In this document: positions 1-8,269 of the stretch, in pieces | How the letters are laid out: each line of letters opens with the position of its first letter | Position numbering within the stretch: the first letter of the stretch is position 1 | From: UBA4782 sp034429195 | Lineage (GTDB): Bacteria; Chloroflexota; Anaerolineae; Anaerolineales; Anaerolineaceae | Reading direction: 5' to 3' | Assembly: GCA_034429195.1 (NCBI GenBank) | Contig: DAOUGQ010000005.1 | Span: forward strand, 62,001-126,000 | Length of the DNA stretch: 64,000 nucleotides | Program-made: the position numbers and the translations under genes | The notes under the pieces: generated by a model | The model's database searches: none | The model's input: the letters and a program-made list of their open reading frames with translations, nothing else | Told to the model about the DNA's origin: nothing

Positions 1-774
1 TTGTACCGCCCAGGCAAGCTGGTGATAGAGGTCTTTGTAAGCATAATCAATATAACCCATTGGGTATTCGGTTTGTGCCATGTTTGCTGGCTGCCCATAA
101 ACCCAATTGCTTTGATATTCCAGCAACGCCAAAAGTAATCTGGGATTGATGGAATTTTCAATGGCAACTTTTTCGATCACATGCGCACCTGTGATGTTAC
201 CAGTCGATAACCATTGAGAGTAAGTGGAAAGGTAACCACCTGCTTCATTGACAAATGCCTCTACATCAAAATCAATGGCTGAAGGTGAAAAAACAACTTC
301 ACTATCAGGGAATAAAATATCTGCCGGGGTGGTATCCCCCAACCGGTTTGGAATGATCAACAGTAAATTTGGCTTAAGCAGTGAAGTTACTGGCAATGTT
401 TCAGGGGAAATGATCTCATCTGGATTTACGTTGAACCTGACTGAAAGCACAGGCAACGTGTCTCCCGCTTGTGTGTAGTAAAGAACCGGTGGTATTGGAG
501 TGGGCGAAGTAGTGAGATCAACGGTTGGAGCAATAGGGTCGATGGTTGATGCGGGAGAGATAGTAGCATCCTGGAAGATACCTTGAGTCTGTGTGGCTGG
601 AAGGGTAGAAATGGGAAGATCTGTGAAGGGATCATCGGGATATTTGACGCTGCGGGTACATGCCAAAGCAGGTATACACCAAGCGAAAAGAAGGAACAGG
701 AAGATGCCCTTCTTTTTACCGTTGAATCTGATTTTCTGGTTTTCGACTGTCCCAGGCTTCAACAATTTTTTCAT
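1..774 (-). CDS. LysM-domain secreted protein, 3' end outside window (paralogue of next gene)
   Basis: Partial: the first 258 codons are present and the gene runs off the left edge. The only ATG is at 774, 59 nt inside the end of the upstream LysM/M23 gene and in another frame. A basic stretch (about residues 20-22) and a hydrophobic segment end in PALAC at residue 39, so export is likely, possibly as a lipoprotein. The 18 residues before the basic stretch are unusual, so the true start may be a non-ATG codon nearer to it. Around residues 88-135 the text YYTQAGDTLPVLS... reads as a LysM peptidoglycan-binding repeat. The following 110 residues match the neighbour closely (for example SPSAIDFD against SPSAIGFD, and GYIDYAYKDLYHQLAWA against GYINQYYEGLYLQMAWA), so the two genes are a tandem duplication. 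Whether a C-terminal M23-type domain follows cannot be seen. Confidence 0.8.
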   Translation of the reverse strand, partial: MKKLLKPGTVENQKIRFNGKKKGIFLFLLFAWCIPALACTRSVKYPDDPFTDLPISTLPATQTQGIFQDATISPASTIDPIAPTVDLTTSPTPIPPVLYYTQAGDTLPVLSVRFNVNPDEIISPETLPVTSLLKPNLLLIIPNRLGDTTPADILFPDSEVVFSPSAIDFDVEAFVNEAGGYLSTYSQWLSTGNITGAHVIEKVAIENSINPRLLLALLEYQSNWVYGQPANMAQTEYPMGYIDYAYKDLYHQLAWAVQ

Positions 775-2221
775 TCTTTACCAGGTAACCATTATATTCT
801 ATCCCTGTTCCTTGCGAAACCCAGCCATCCAATATGAATGGGAGATCTTGGTCAGCAGGGATCCACTCACCATTATATTTTCGTGCAATATGCACATGTG
901 TGCCATTCGATACTCCTCCTTCACAGGAAGGGTGCCCGATCCGTTCGCCCGCTTTGACCGGAGTGTTTACAGGTATACGATCACGGGTTTCGATATGAAG
1001 GTATAGCACAGTCCATCCGGTTTCTTCATATCCATCTCCATCCAGATCAATTACGACCACGCCATTTTCTGATCGAGTGACCCATCCATCCGAAACAGCT
1101 GTAACCCAGGCGTCATTCACCACACATCCCAATGCATCTCCAGGAGGTGCGAAATCCAATGCTGCCCATGCAGAACCTGTACCCCAACCACCATGGGGAC
1201 CACCTGTGAATGACCAGACAGTTCCATTCTCAAAAGGGAGCTGCAAGACAGGCTGCGTCAGGTCAGTCGGTAGGAGAGGATCAATCGAATAATCGAAAGC
1301 CTGTCCAAAATAATTGTTAAAAATTTTGATAAAACCATTTTTGCCAACAACTTCACGCCATTTATCCTGGTTATAGAGTAACGATGCAAGATGCTGTACT
1401 GCAGCGGTACCAGCATTGATCGTTGGGTCGGGTGGGATGATGGAATCATCAGGTAAAATCCATGCAGCTACTGCATTCACCTTCCAAAGGTAATATCCCA
1501 TGTTCAAATTGTTAGCTGCCCAAGCCATTTGAAGGTAAAGACCTTCGTAATACTGGTTGATATAACCGGCGGGGTATTTTTGCTGAATTTCTGTGGGGGC
1601 AGTGCTGCTAATCCAGTTTCCCTGGTATTCTAACCAGGCAAGCAGAATATGAGGATGCACCGAAAATTCTTTGCTGACGCGGTCGATGATCTGTGCACCA
1701 GTCATTTCAACATCATTTACTTTTTCTTTGTATACCGCAAGGTATCCACCCGTTGAATTCACAAAATTGTTTAGATCAAAACCAATTGCAGAGGGACTGC
1801 GTACCAATTCGGAATCAGGAATGATTTTGAAAGCTGGCCCTTGAGAAGCTGGATTGGGTGGAGGAAGGATCAGCTCCATCCCAACATCCAACAGATCGGG
1901 ATTTTCAATCTGGTTGATCTCAATGATCGTATTCAAGGGCAGAGTATATTTTTCAGCAATGGCAGCCAGCGTATCACCAGGCTGGACAATGTACGTCACG
2001 GTATCTGTGCGGAGAGCCGGTAACTGCCGGCCTGTATCGGGCGTGGGGCTGGATAAGGGAAGGGCTGGATTATGGGTGGGTGCAATCCATCCTGTTTGAG
2101 TTGGAACCGGTGTACTGTCATTTTCCGGTGCACGAAATGCATTCTCATCTGCAGGGCGAATGCACCCTACCAGCAGGTTTACGAGAAGCAGTCCAATGAA
2201 AATACGGAAAAATGGTTTCAT
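716..2221 (-). CDS. LysM / M23-like peptidase-domain lipoprotein
   Basis: 501 residues. The N-terminus MKPFFRIF...LLVGC is a lipoprotein signal with a good lipobox, so the product should be anchored outside the cytoplasmic membrane. A Thr/Pro-rich linker precedes a LysM repeat (about residues 77-122, YIVQPGDTLAAIAEKY). A middle helical region (about 135-310) is shared with the downstream paralogue. The C-terminal 150 residues resemble M23 (LytM) endopeptidases: the late zinc motif HVH and the YLH box are visible. The first M23 ligand is not: where HxxxD is expected there is WAALD, so a key histidine appears replaced by Trp and the domain may bind rather than cut peptidoglycan. The start ATG overlaps the HIT stop codon by one base (TAATG), so translation is probably coupled. 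Role: cell-wall binding or remodelling (inferred). Confidence 0.85.
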   Translation of the reverse strand: MKPFFRIFIGLLLVNLLVGCIRPADENAFRAPENDSTPVPTQTGWIAPTHNPALPLSSPTPDTGRQLPALRTDTVTYIVQPGDTLAAIAEKYTLPLNTIIEINQIENPDLLDVGMELILPPPNPASQGPAFKIIPDSELVRSPSAIGFDLNNFVNSTGGYLAVYKEKVNDVEMTGAQIIDRVSKEFSVHPHILLAWLEYQGNWISSTAPTEIQQKYPAGYINQYYEGLYLQMAWAANNLNMGYYLWKVNAVAAWILPDDSIIPPDPTINAGTAAVQHLASLLYNQDKWREVVGKNGFIKIFNNYFGQAFDYSIDPLLPTDLTQPVLQLPFENGTVWSFTGGPHGGWGTGSAWAALDFAPPGDALGCVVNDAWVTAVSDGWVTRSENGVVVIDLDGDGYEETGWTVLYLHIETRDRIPVNTPVKAGERIGHPSCEGGVSNGTHVHIARKYNGEWIPADQDLPFILDGWVSQGTGIEYNGYLVKNEKIVEAWDSRKPENQIQR

Positions 2222-2568
2222 TATTCTTCAAACCGGAAGGGCATTCTCCTTCCGCCAATCAAATGCAGGTGAAGATGGTTAACAGATTGCCCTGCATCGG
2301 GTCCGGTATTGAAAACCAACCGGTATCCGCTTTCTTTCAAGTTAAGCGTAATAGCGAGCGCTCTGGCGACCATGACCATATGACCTAACATGTTCTCATC
2401 CTTGGCTTCAAGTTGGTTCACCGATACAATATGTCTGTTTGGTACGATCAATACATGCACAGGAGTGATGGGGTGAGAGTCGTAAAAAGCTGTTACTTCA
2501 TCATCCTGGTGCAAGATTTTTGCCGGAGCGAGCCCTCTAACGATATTACAAAAGATACAGTTATCCAT
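2221..2568 (-). CDS. HIT family nucleotide-binding hydrolase
   Basis: 115 residues from the ATG at 2568, giving MDNCIFCNIVRG, the standard start of HIT (HINT/PKCI-like) proteins. A longer reading frame upstream overlaps the preceding gene and adds nothing conserved, so I chose the shorter form. The histidine-triad signature HLHLHLIGG lies near the C-terminus, and the paired cysteines CIFC at the N-terminus are the usual zinc site of this subgroup. Family members hydrolyse nucleoside phosphoramidates, AMP-lysine or dinucleotides in the cytoplasm; the substrate here is not predictable. The gene starts 2 nt after the stop of the polysaccharide deacetylase gene and its stop overlaps the next start by one base, so the lipoprotein genes and this gene form one tightly packed minus-strand operon. 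Confidence 0.93.
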   Translation of the reverse strand: MDNCIFCNIVRGLAPAKILHQDDEVTAFYDSHPITPVHVLIVPNRHIVSVNQLEAKDENMLGHMVMVARALAITLNLKESGYRLVFNTGPDAGQSVNHLHLHLIGGRRMPFRFEE

Positions 2569-2570
2569 AA

Positions 2571-3743
2571 TCAGGGTTGCTTCTCTGGATATTTTCCATA
2601 AATTGGTGCGCAAACAATGTCGTAATATTCCAGCTCAATTGCTTTATTGCTTTGCGCATACTGTGCTGCTTCATTTCCAATCTGCCTTACCGTATCGATA
2701 TGAATTGAAGCATCCGTATCCCAGTAGCGCGGGAGTGTCATCAGTGGATCGCCAGCGTTTATCTCAGGAAAGTAAGAAGGGCGCTGTGGATCAGACACAT
2801 CACTTTGCGGGACCCAATTGTACATAACCGGTCCGCGGGGATTAATGGTGAAACCTACTTTGTAACCTGCTTCACGGGCAATTTCAACGCTGCGTTTCGT
2901 GAAAACACCCCCTGGCCAGATGATGGCAGAAGGGGTTTTTCCAAAGTGATCGTGGATGACTGTAATTGAGCCGAATAACTCGTTTTTGATGAAATCATCA
3001 GAAGCATCTGCGGTCATGTTGATATTATGGATCACCCCATGCGCCTGATGATCGACATAACCCTGTGCTTCCACCCATTCATTTTCCTGCCAGAGATAAT
3101 CCGGAGTGTCGGGAGCACTGATCCAGGCATTCACCACCACCCAGCCATATTCGTCGTACAGGCTTCGGAAATGGTCTTCGAAGTATTCAGATCGTTTGCG
3201 GTCATCCACGATTAAAAGTGCGGATCGTTCAGGTATTTTTGCATTGTTTTCCATAAAATCAACAAATTGGGTCATGGAAATTGCTTCAAAGCCCTGGTCT
3301 CGAAGATCCTTGACCAATTGCTGAAATTGATCGACGGAGATCTGGTTCGCTTCTGTAACAGCGCCTTTGGTGATCGAGTGGAACATGATAGGCATCACCA
3401 CTGTTCCGGGGCTGCTTTTATTGGGATCCCATTTGTTCAGCAAGTAAGTGCATTCATCCTGAATATAGGAAACAGGTTGATCGACAGGGTTGAGCAAGCC
3501 CGTGGTGTATTGAGCCGGCAGGTCAGGTGGGGTGCGGACAATGGTCGGCGTAGGGCTGGGTTCAGAGGTTGGAGTGAAGGTAACTTCAGGCGTTGCTGTC
3601 GTATTAATCCCAACACCATAAGTGGCGGTCAATAAAGCGTCCTGAAAAACGCGGGTTTGCTGTTGCGCAGCTTCTTCCGCTGATGTAGCACTGCATGCGG
3701 TGAGGAAAAGCAGCAAGATGATGATAGGATAAATACGTTTCAT
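2571..3743 (-). CDS. polysaccharide deacetylase-family lipoprotein
   Basis: 390 residues from ATG 3743 (MKRIYPIIILLLFLTAC), a clear lipoprotein signal with lipobox LTAC; a 20-residue longer reading exists but would bury the signal peptide. A Thr/Pro-rich spacer follows (about residues 45-70). The catalytic region resembles CE4 NodB-type deacetylases: MPIMFHSI (about 118-125), LIVDD (motif 1, the DD pair), HGVIH (the HxxxH metal motif), and IWPGG (motif 3). CE4 enzymes remove N- or O-acetyl groups from peptidoglycan or other polysaccharides outside the membrane. The missing G after DD (VDDRK instead of FDDG) makes it a divergent member. First gene of a minus-strand operon with the HIT and LysM genes. 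Confidence 0.85.
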   Translation of the reverse strand: MKRIYPIIILLLFLTACSATSAEEAAQQQTRVFQDALLTATYGVGINTTATPEVTFTPTSEPSPTPTIVRTPPDLPAQYTTGLLNPVDQPVSYIQDECTYLLNKWDPNKSSPGTVVMPIMFHSITKGAVTEANQISVDQFQQLVKDLRDQGFEAISMTQFVDFMENNAKIPERSALLIVDDRKRSEYFEDHFRSLYDEYGWVVVNAWISAPDTPDYLWQENEWVEAQGYVDHQAHGVIHNINMTADASDDFIKNELFGSITVIHDHFGKTPSAIIWPGGVFTKRSVEIAREAGYKVGFTINPRGPVMYNWVPQSDVSDPQRPSYFPEINAGDPLMTLPRYWDTDASIHIDTVRQIGNEAAQYAQSNKAIELEYYDIVCAPIYGKYPEKQP

Positions 3744-3891
3744 AAATGGATTTGTCCTGTTTAATGGTGTTCGATATACATCCACTGCCTTGCATTTTAG
3801 CATATTCCTGCTAACCCAAACGAAAAGCAGGGCTAAAACCTACCATAGAAATCCTAAAGAATATAATGGAAATGGTATAATGGGATTTATT

Positions 3892-3966
3892 CGGGGCGTG
3901 GCTCAGCCCGGCTAGAGCACTCGGTTCGGGACCGAGAGGTCGGCGGTTCAAATCCGCCCGCCCCGA
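3892..3966 (+). tRNA. tRNA-Pro (anticodon CGG)
   Basis: 75 nt. The acceptor stem CGGGGCG pairs with CGCCCCG. The anticodon stem-loop is CTCGG-TTCGGGA-CCGAG with anticodon CGG, and the T arm is GGCGG-TTCAAAT-CCGCC. The 3' CCA is not encoded (ACA follows). An extended -10 element, TGG followed by TATAAT at 3876-3881, lies just upstream. Confidence 0.96.
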
Positions 3967-4236
3967 CAGTCCGCAAAGCTACTAAACAAGAGCAAGAGAT
4001 TAACGGACTATGAAATTGTTAAAGTGCAAAAACCAACCTTACGATTGGCGAGTAGCAAAGATTGAAAATAGGGGGCAAGCAAACTAAATAAGCCATTACA
4101 GCCTCGTGCTGTTGGTGTCCCCTCCTGTGAGTGTCCTGGCAGACGGTACAGAAAAGGGACGGTCGGGTAAACGCTCTAGCTACTGTTGGTGGCTGGGGCG
4201 TTTATCTTTATACTTCCCCAACCACCAAAAACGCAA
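3967..4236. other. 270-nt non-coding stretch after tRNA-Pro
   Basis: I see no convincing gene. The stretch holds a short inverted repeat, AGTCCG near 3968 and CGGACT near 4004, and the stem-loop described separately at 4186-4228. No second copy of the tRNA-Pro 3' end was found in the window, so an integrated element is not supported here. Confidence 0.5.
4186..4228 (-). terminator. stem-loop downstream of the XRE gene
   Basis: Arms 4186-4198 (TTGGTGGCTGGGG) and 4216-4228 (CCCCAACCACCAA) pair over 13 positions with one G-T wobble and a 17-nt loop. It sits 8 nt past the stop of the minus-strand XRE gene. There is no T-run on the minus side, so it may be a mRNA-end stabiliser or a weak terminator. 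Confidence 0.5.
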
Positions 4237-4461
4237 TTATTCTTTTTGATACTCGAGCAGATCGCCAACACCCACCTCAAGGTATTCGCACAGCTTTACC
4301 AGAACATCGAAAGTAATACCCTCCATGAGGGCTACCCTTCTCTCGTCACTCAATTTATACGCTGTTCCTGGGGCGATGTCTGCGTTGCGGACGAAATCAA
4401 ACGGAGTCAAGTTGCGCTCGTTGATGATCTGGGGAATTCTTACTGCAATTTTCCCAGTCAT
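4237..4461 (-). CDS. small XRE/Cro-type HTH regulator
   Basis: 74 residues, almost entirely one helix-turn-helix domain of the Cro/C1 type (IPQIINERNLTPFDFVRNAD ... TFDVLVKLCEYLEVGVGDLL). The Shine-Dalgarno AAGGAG ends six bases before the ATG at 4461, which decides this start over the TTG two codons upstream that touches the same AAGGAG. Such minimal XRE proteins act as repressors of a nearby promoter or as antitoxins; no toxin-like partner is seen. It lies 17 nt behind the GntR-type regulator gene on the same strand and next to tRNA-Pro, and may simply be the last gene of that run. Confidence 0.85.
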   Translation of the reverse strand: MTGKIAVRIPQIINERNLTPFDFVRNADIAPGTAYKLSDERRVALMEGITFDVLVKLCEYLEVGVGDLLEYQKE

Positions 4462-4478
4462 ATCCAACTCCTTCGCGT

Positions 4479-5582
4479 TTACTTTCCAATGATTACCCTC
4501 ATCTTCCCTGTCATATTGGTGTCATAACCAATTAGTTTATCGATTCTGTTCTTTGCAGCGGGGGATTGGATGTAATTGATAAAGACCTGCAGTCCTTCGT
4601 TGGTTTCGTAATCATTCTTCATTACCAGGTCGTACTGTTCCAGCGCAACAAATTGAAAATCAAGATGGAATGTCTGGGCGGCTGCTTCAAGTCCAAATGC
4701 CACATCTGCTTTGGATTCAGCAACAAGTTGAGCTGCCTCTGAATGTGTCCATACGACATTCGAGTAACCGCGGATTGCTGCCTGGTCGATATGTTGTGCT
4801 TCAAGCATGCTGTCCAGTAGCACTCGCGTTCCAGAGCCAGATTGGCGGTTTACAAAATTAATATCACCCCGCTTTAGATCATGAGTACCTGTAAAGTCTT
4901 TTGGATTTCCTGCAGCCGTGATCCATCCAATTCGTCGCCGTGTGAGCGTGACTGCGACAGCTCCCTGAGGAAGGATCTTTTTAATGAAGGGATCATTGTA
5001 GGTATTTGAAGCTACATCGAATAAATGACATCCTGCAATATCAGCCCGGTTCTCTGAGAGGGCGATCAATCCCCCTAGACTGCCGGTGAATGTCATTTTA
5101 AGAGGAAAAGTGGGGTGGAGTTCGTCAAAATTCACCACCAGCCAGATGAGAGCGGGGTCATGGCTGCCATTGAAGCGGATATTTGCCTCAGCTTTTTGAA
5201 GTTGTTTGTCTGTTGCTGAAGCCTGTTTCCAACGGTCAAGTGCCACCTGTAATGAAGTTTCGATTTCATCCATGCTATATCCCAGAGTAATTGATTCTAA
5301 TAAGAAAGATTCAGCATTGTGAACAAGGTTTACCGAGCGAAGTGTTTGTGATTGAGAAGAGGGGATTCGCGCCACCACCCGAGTTCCCTGACCATGCCGA
5401 CTAACTACCAACCCTTCTTCTGAAAGTTGTTTATATGCTCGCTGTACTGTACCAGGGGTACAGCTCCATTGTTGTGAAAAATCCCGAATGGCTGGCAAAC
5501 GGTCGCCTGGCTGCATTTCGCCTCGGAAGATGAGCTGCCTGAAATGTTCTGCAATTTGTTGAAATAATTCGCGTTGCACCAT
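4479..5582 (-). CDS. GntR-type HTH regulator with periplasmic-binding-protein-like (molybdate-type) domain
   Basis: 367 residues. The N-terminal 70 residues are a GntR winged helix (LFQQIAEHFRQLIFRGEMQ, PAIRDF, TPGTVQRAYKQLSEEGLV, RHGQGTRV). A helical linker follows to about 135. The C-terminal 220 residues read as a type-2 periplasmic-binding fold of the kind fused to DNA-binding domains in molybdate/tungstate-type regulators (TFTGSLGGLIALSENRADIA, GDINFVNRQSGSGTRVLLD, SEAAQLVAESKADVAFG). The SGSGTR segment is the usual anion-binding site of that family. It should therefore be a cytoplasmic repressor or activator sensing a small oxyanion or similar ligand. No molybdate transporter or molybdenum gene lies in the window. 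Start ATG 5582 follows GAGGG with 4-nt spacing; the membrane-protein gene ends 12 nt upstream. Confidence 0.85.
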   Translation of the reverse strand: MVQRELFQQIAEHFRQLIFRGEMQPGDRLPAIRDFSQQWSCTPGTVQRAYKQLSEEGLVVSRHGQGTRVVARIPSSQSQTLRSVNLVHNAESFLLESITLGYSMDEIETSLQVALDRWKQASATDKQLQKAEANIRFNGSHDPALIWLVVNFDELHPTFPLKMTFTGSLGGLIALSENRADIAGCHLFDVASNTYNDPFIKKILPQGAVAVTLTRRRIGWITAAGNPKDFTGTHDLKRGDINFVNRQSGSGTRVLLDSMLEAQHIDQAAIRGYSNVVWTHSEAAQLVAESKADVAFGLEAAAQTFHLDFQFVALEQYDLVMKNDYETNEGLQVFINYIQSPAAKNRIDKLIGYDTNMTGKMRVIIGK

Positions 5583-5594
5583 TTTCCCTCGTAT

Positions 5595-6692
5595 CTAGTC
5601 AGGGGATTTTATTAATAAATATTCTCTTTGATAGGCAATCGTACCAATAAGAATAATAAACTGAATGAAGGTATTAAATATAGTCGAAAATTGATCGAAA
5701 TAGAACAATAATAAATTATAAGTTGTCAGGCTAAGAAGCAAAGCCCAAAATCCCATTGTAATTGCCACATGGTCTTTTTTGAAGAAAAGTAGGATAGAGG
5801 CAATGATCATAATCAATCCTAAAGCTGCACTAATCCCAATTCTCAATTGGAACCAGAATAATGTCGTTGTACCGTGAATCAATTGTGCTTCAATGAAATC
5901 TTCGATCATTACTCGTAATAAGGTGGCATCCTGCCGATTCCACAATAATTGAATGGGATAGATGATTGACCAGATACCCCAACCCAGCCAGGCAGCAGAG
6001 AGAGCAATTCGAAGGCGGTTGCGGGGGAGCCAGACATGTAACCATTTTTCTTTAAATAATTTCCACTTTTCAAATAGAGAATGCCTGTGGGGTTGATGGA
6101 CGATTCCACCCTCGTTGAGAAATTTTAGAAGATGTGTAGCCAGTTTCGAAAGTTCTTGCTGGTTCTTTTGTGTTGAAATTTGTTGCAGTTTATCTTCTAT
6201 TTTCGCTGCTTCTTCTGTGGAAAGATCGTGATCAAGATACTCATCAAGTTCTTCAAATACCTGATACATAAGCGCCCGTGCATCAGGTTTGCGCGATCGA
6301 CGGACAATGATATAGACCAACAAAGTAAGGAGGAAGAAGACATAAATGATAGGTGCAGCTATGGGATAAAAATAATCATTTTCCTGGGTGATAAATTTAC
6401 CCACTTCATCGATGAATAATCCAACTCCTATCCCGCTGAGGCATGCTGCAAATGTATGTATATGGCGATTGCTGTAGAGCAGCAGGATTAATAATGCCAG
6501 GAACATGATTAAACCACCCCAAAGTACGTGAGCAATATGGATCTCGCCTCCTCCGACCTGCGGGTAGCCTGTCAGATATAGAAAGGCGCGTGTAACTGTG
6601 ATACTGGCAGCGAAGCTGAGAAGCGTAAGAAGGAGATTATTAGCAGCATCTGTACGAAAAACGAGCGAACGTACCTGGGCTTTATTCTTCAT
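5595..6692 (-). CDS. integral membrane protein of unknown function
   Basis: 365 residues with about eight predicted membrane helices: four in residues 15-130, then a soluble, acidic helical insert of roughly 100 residues (about 130-230, containing MYQVFEELDEYLDHDLSTEE), then four more. A conserved-looking motif GVGLFIDEVGKFIT closes the third helix and places acidic residues at the membrane face. I do not recognise a named family; similar multi-helix proteins with an IDE(V/L)GKF motif are known to me only as hypothetical membrane proteins. It lies between dcd and the GntR/PBP regulator with gaps of 11-12 nt, so it is co-transcribed with both. It could be a transporter or sensor controlled by that regulator, which is guesswork from position only. 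Confidence 0.75.
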   Translation of the reverse strand: MKNKAQVRSLVFRTDAANNLLLTLLSFAASITVTRAFLYLTGYPQVGGGEIHIAHVLWGGLIMFLALLILLLYSNRHIHTFAACLSGIGVGLFIDEVGKFITQENDYFYPIAAPIIYVFFLLTLLVYIIVRRSRKPDARALMYQVFEELDEYLDHDLSTEEAAKIEDKLQQISTQKNQQELSKLATHLLKFLNEGGIVHQPHRHSLFEKWKLFKEKWLHVWLPRNRLRIALSAAWLGWGIWSIIYPIQLLWNRQDATLLRVMIEDFIEAQLIHGTTTLFWFQLRIGISAALGLIMIIASILLFFKKDHVAITMGFWALLLSLTTYNLLLFYFDQFSTIFNTFIQFIILIGTIAYQREYLLIKSPD

Positions 6693-6703
6693 TCCCGAAA
6701 TAT

Positions 6704-7258
6704 CTATAGTTTTGGCAGCACAATGGATTGTTGTTTCTGGTATTTACCTTTCTTATCGGCATACGAAACATCACACTCTTCATCTGCGATAAAGAAAAGA
6801 ACCTGAGCCAGGCCTTCATTGGAGTATATTTTCGCAGGGAGTGGTGTGGTATTTGAGATTTCCAGGGTAACAAACCCCTCCCATTCCGGTTCAAAGGGGG
6901 TCACATTCACGATAATACCACAGCGGGCGTAGGTACTTTTTCCAAGACAGATGGTTAGCACATTGCGCGGAATCCGAAAATATTCTATTGAACGAGCCAA
7001 TGCAAAAGAGTTGGGTGGAATGATACAAACATCCCCTTTAAAATCAACCATCGAACGGGTGTCAAATTTCTTTGGGTCAACGATCGTAGTGTTGACATTG
7101 GTAAAGATCTTGAACTCATCTGCTACTCGAATATCATACCCATAAGAAGAAACACCAAACGAAATTACCCCATCCCGTTTTTGCGAATCGACAAAAGGTT
7201 CAATCATTTTGTGTTCTAAAGCCATTTTTCGAATCCAATGATCAGGTTGTAGTCCCAT
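6704..7258 (-). CDS. dcd: dCTP deaminase
   Basis: 184 residues, typical for the family. The diagnostic motifs are present: GVSSYGYDIRV, GKSTYARCGI (the Ser/Arg that contact phosphates), and TPFEPEWEGFVTLEISN, which carries the catalytic Glu. The C-terminal Gln-rich tail (YQKQQSIVLPKL) matches the segment that closes over the nucleotide. The enzyme deaminates dCTP to dUTP in the cytoplasm, feeding dTMP synthesis through dUTPase; some members do both steps, and I cannot exclude that here. Shine-Dalgarno GAGG lies 4-5 nt before ATG 7258. It follows the M23 lipoprotein gene by 9 nt and precedes the membrane protein, within one minus-strand run. Confidence 0.95.
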   Translation of the reverse strand: MGLQPDHWIRKMALEHKMIEPFVDSQKRDGVISFGVSSYGYDIRVADEFKIFTNVNTTIVDPKKFDTRSMVDFKGDVCIIPPNSFALARSIEYFRIPRNVLTICLGKSTYARCGIIVNVTPFEPEWEGFVTLEISNTTPLPAKIYSNEGLAQVLFFIADEECDVSYADKKGKYQKQQSIVLPKL

Positions 7259-7267
7259 TTTTCCTCG

Positions 7268-8269
7268 CTAATTTATATTGATGTTTGCCAGGGTCAAATT
7301 TCCTGGTTCAATTGTAACTGTTGCCCGATAGTATACGCCATTTTTTTCGAATACAATTTCGTAATTACCAGGTGCAATGTTTCCAAAAACGATGCTTTCA
7401 TCCCAGGGTTCAGTGTGAGGGATGCTTTTATCGTATATTTCTCCATAAACAGGCATGTCTATGTCCGGTTTCGAAGACACTGGTCGGAGTGTCACCTGGA
7501 CAGAATTCAATGATATTCTTTGGGGATTGTCAATATGGATCGCCAGGATCCCCAATTGACCAAAATCAGATGTTGTGACTGGAGTAAGCCATAATTCTGG
7601 ATTGCTCGTCGATGTATATTCCATGTCCTTCAGGCGGACTTCAAAATGAAGATGGCTTCCAATTGCTGCACCACTTGCACCTACCAGACCAATCTGGTGC
7701 CCTGCTGTTACCATTTGCCCAATTTCAACATCAATCCTGGATAAATGTGCATACAAGGTATAGATAGGAAAATCAAATTCTGGAAGGTTATGCTTCAGGA
7801 TGATCAGGTTTCCATAAAATTTGATATAAGGATGGTATCTGGTTTCATCATCGTTACCGGCAACAATCACTTCGCCATCAGCTGCCGCCAATACCGGAGT
7901 ACCACTGGCATTTACCAGTTCGATACCCAAATGTGGTTCGCGTTGGCCCATCTCTGTGGAACCATACCGGTAAGAAACATCTGCTATTTGTCTCTTATCA
8001 ACCGGTATTGGTGACTGAAATAAATCTGGGGCTGGATAAATACAATAACCCGGTTCACATTGCAGCGCTGTGAAAAAACCGGGTTGTTTTGGGGTTTGAG
8101 TATTATACAGTTCCAGCGAGGGTGTAATGGAAACCGGTTCTGTGATCCTTTCCACTTTTGGCAAGGTTACGGTTTGATTAAGCACCTCAATTGTCGATGA
8201 ATCAACCGCACATGCACAACCCATGCTGATGAAGAAGAGAATACCAATTCTGGTTAGCAGCCTTCTCAT
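7268..8269 (-). CDS. M23-family metallopeptidase, secreted
   Basis: 333 residues from ATG 8269, whose A is the last base of the ftcD stop (TGATG); a TTG one codon upstream is the alternative. The N-terminal basic and hydrophobic stretch (RRLLTRIGILFFISMGCAC) is a signal, with a cysteine suitable for lipidation. The M23 (LytM) core is at about residues 110-215: PHLGIELV supplies the first zinc ligands as HxxxE instead of HxxxD, YAHLS is the middle box, and GSHLHFEVR gives the HxH motif. All zinc-site positions are thus filled, so this is probably an active endopeptidase that cuts peptide crosslinks in peptidoglycan. The last 100 residues form a separate beta-rich domain that I do not recognise. 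Confidence 0.9.
   Translation of the reverse strand: MRRLLTRIGILFFISMGCACAVDSSTIEVLNQTVTLPKVERITEPVSITPSLELYNTQTPKQPGFFTALQCEPGYCIYPAPDLFQSPIPVDKRQIADVSYRYGSTEMGQREPHLGIELVNASGTPVLAAADGEVIVAGNDDETRYHPYIKFYGNLIILKHNLPEFDFPIYTLYAHLSRIDVEIGQMVTAGHQIGLVGASGAAIGSHLHFEVRLKDMEYTSTSNPELWLTPVTTSDFGQLGILAIHIDNPQRISLNSVQVTLRPVSSKPDIDMPVYGEIYDKSIPHTEPWDESIVFGNIAPGNYEIVFEKNGVYYRATVTIEPGNLTLANININ

Noticed and set aside
4120..4320. Short plus-strand reading frames around the XRE gene
   Set aside because: They are antisense to the XRE gene and its hairpin, lack ribosome sites and have no protein-like composition.
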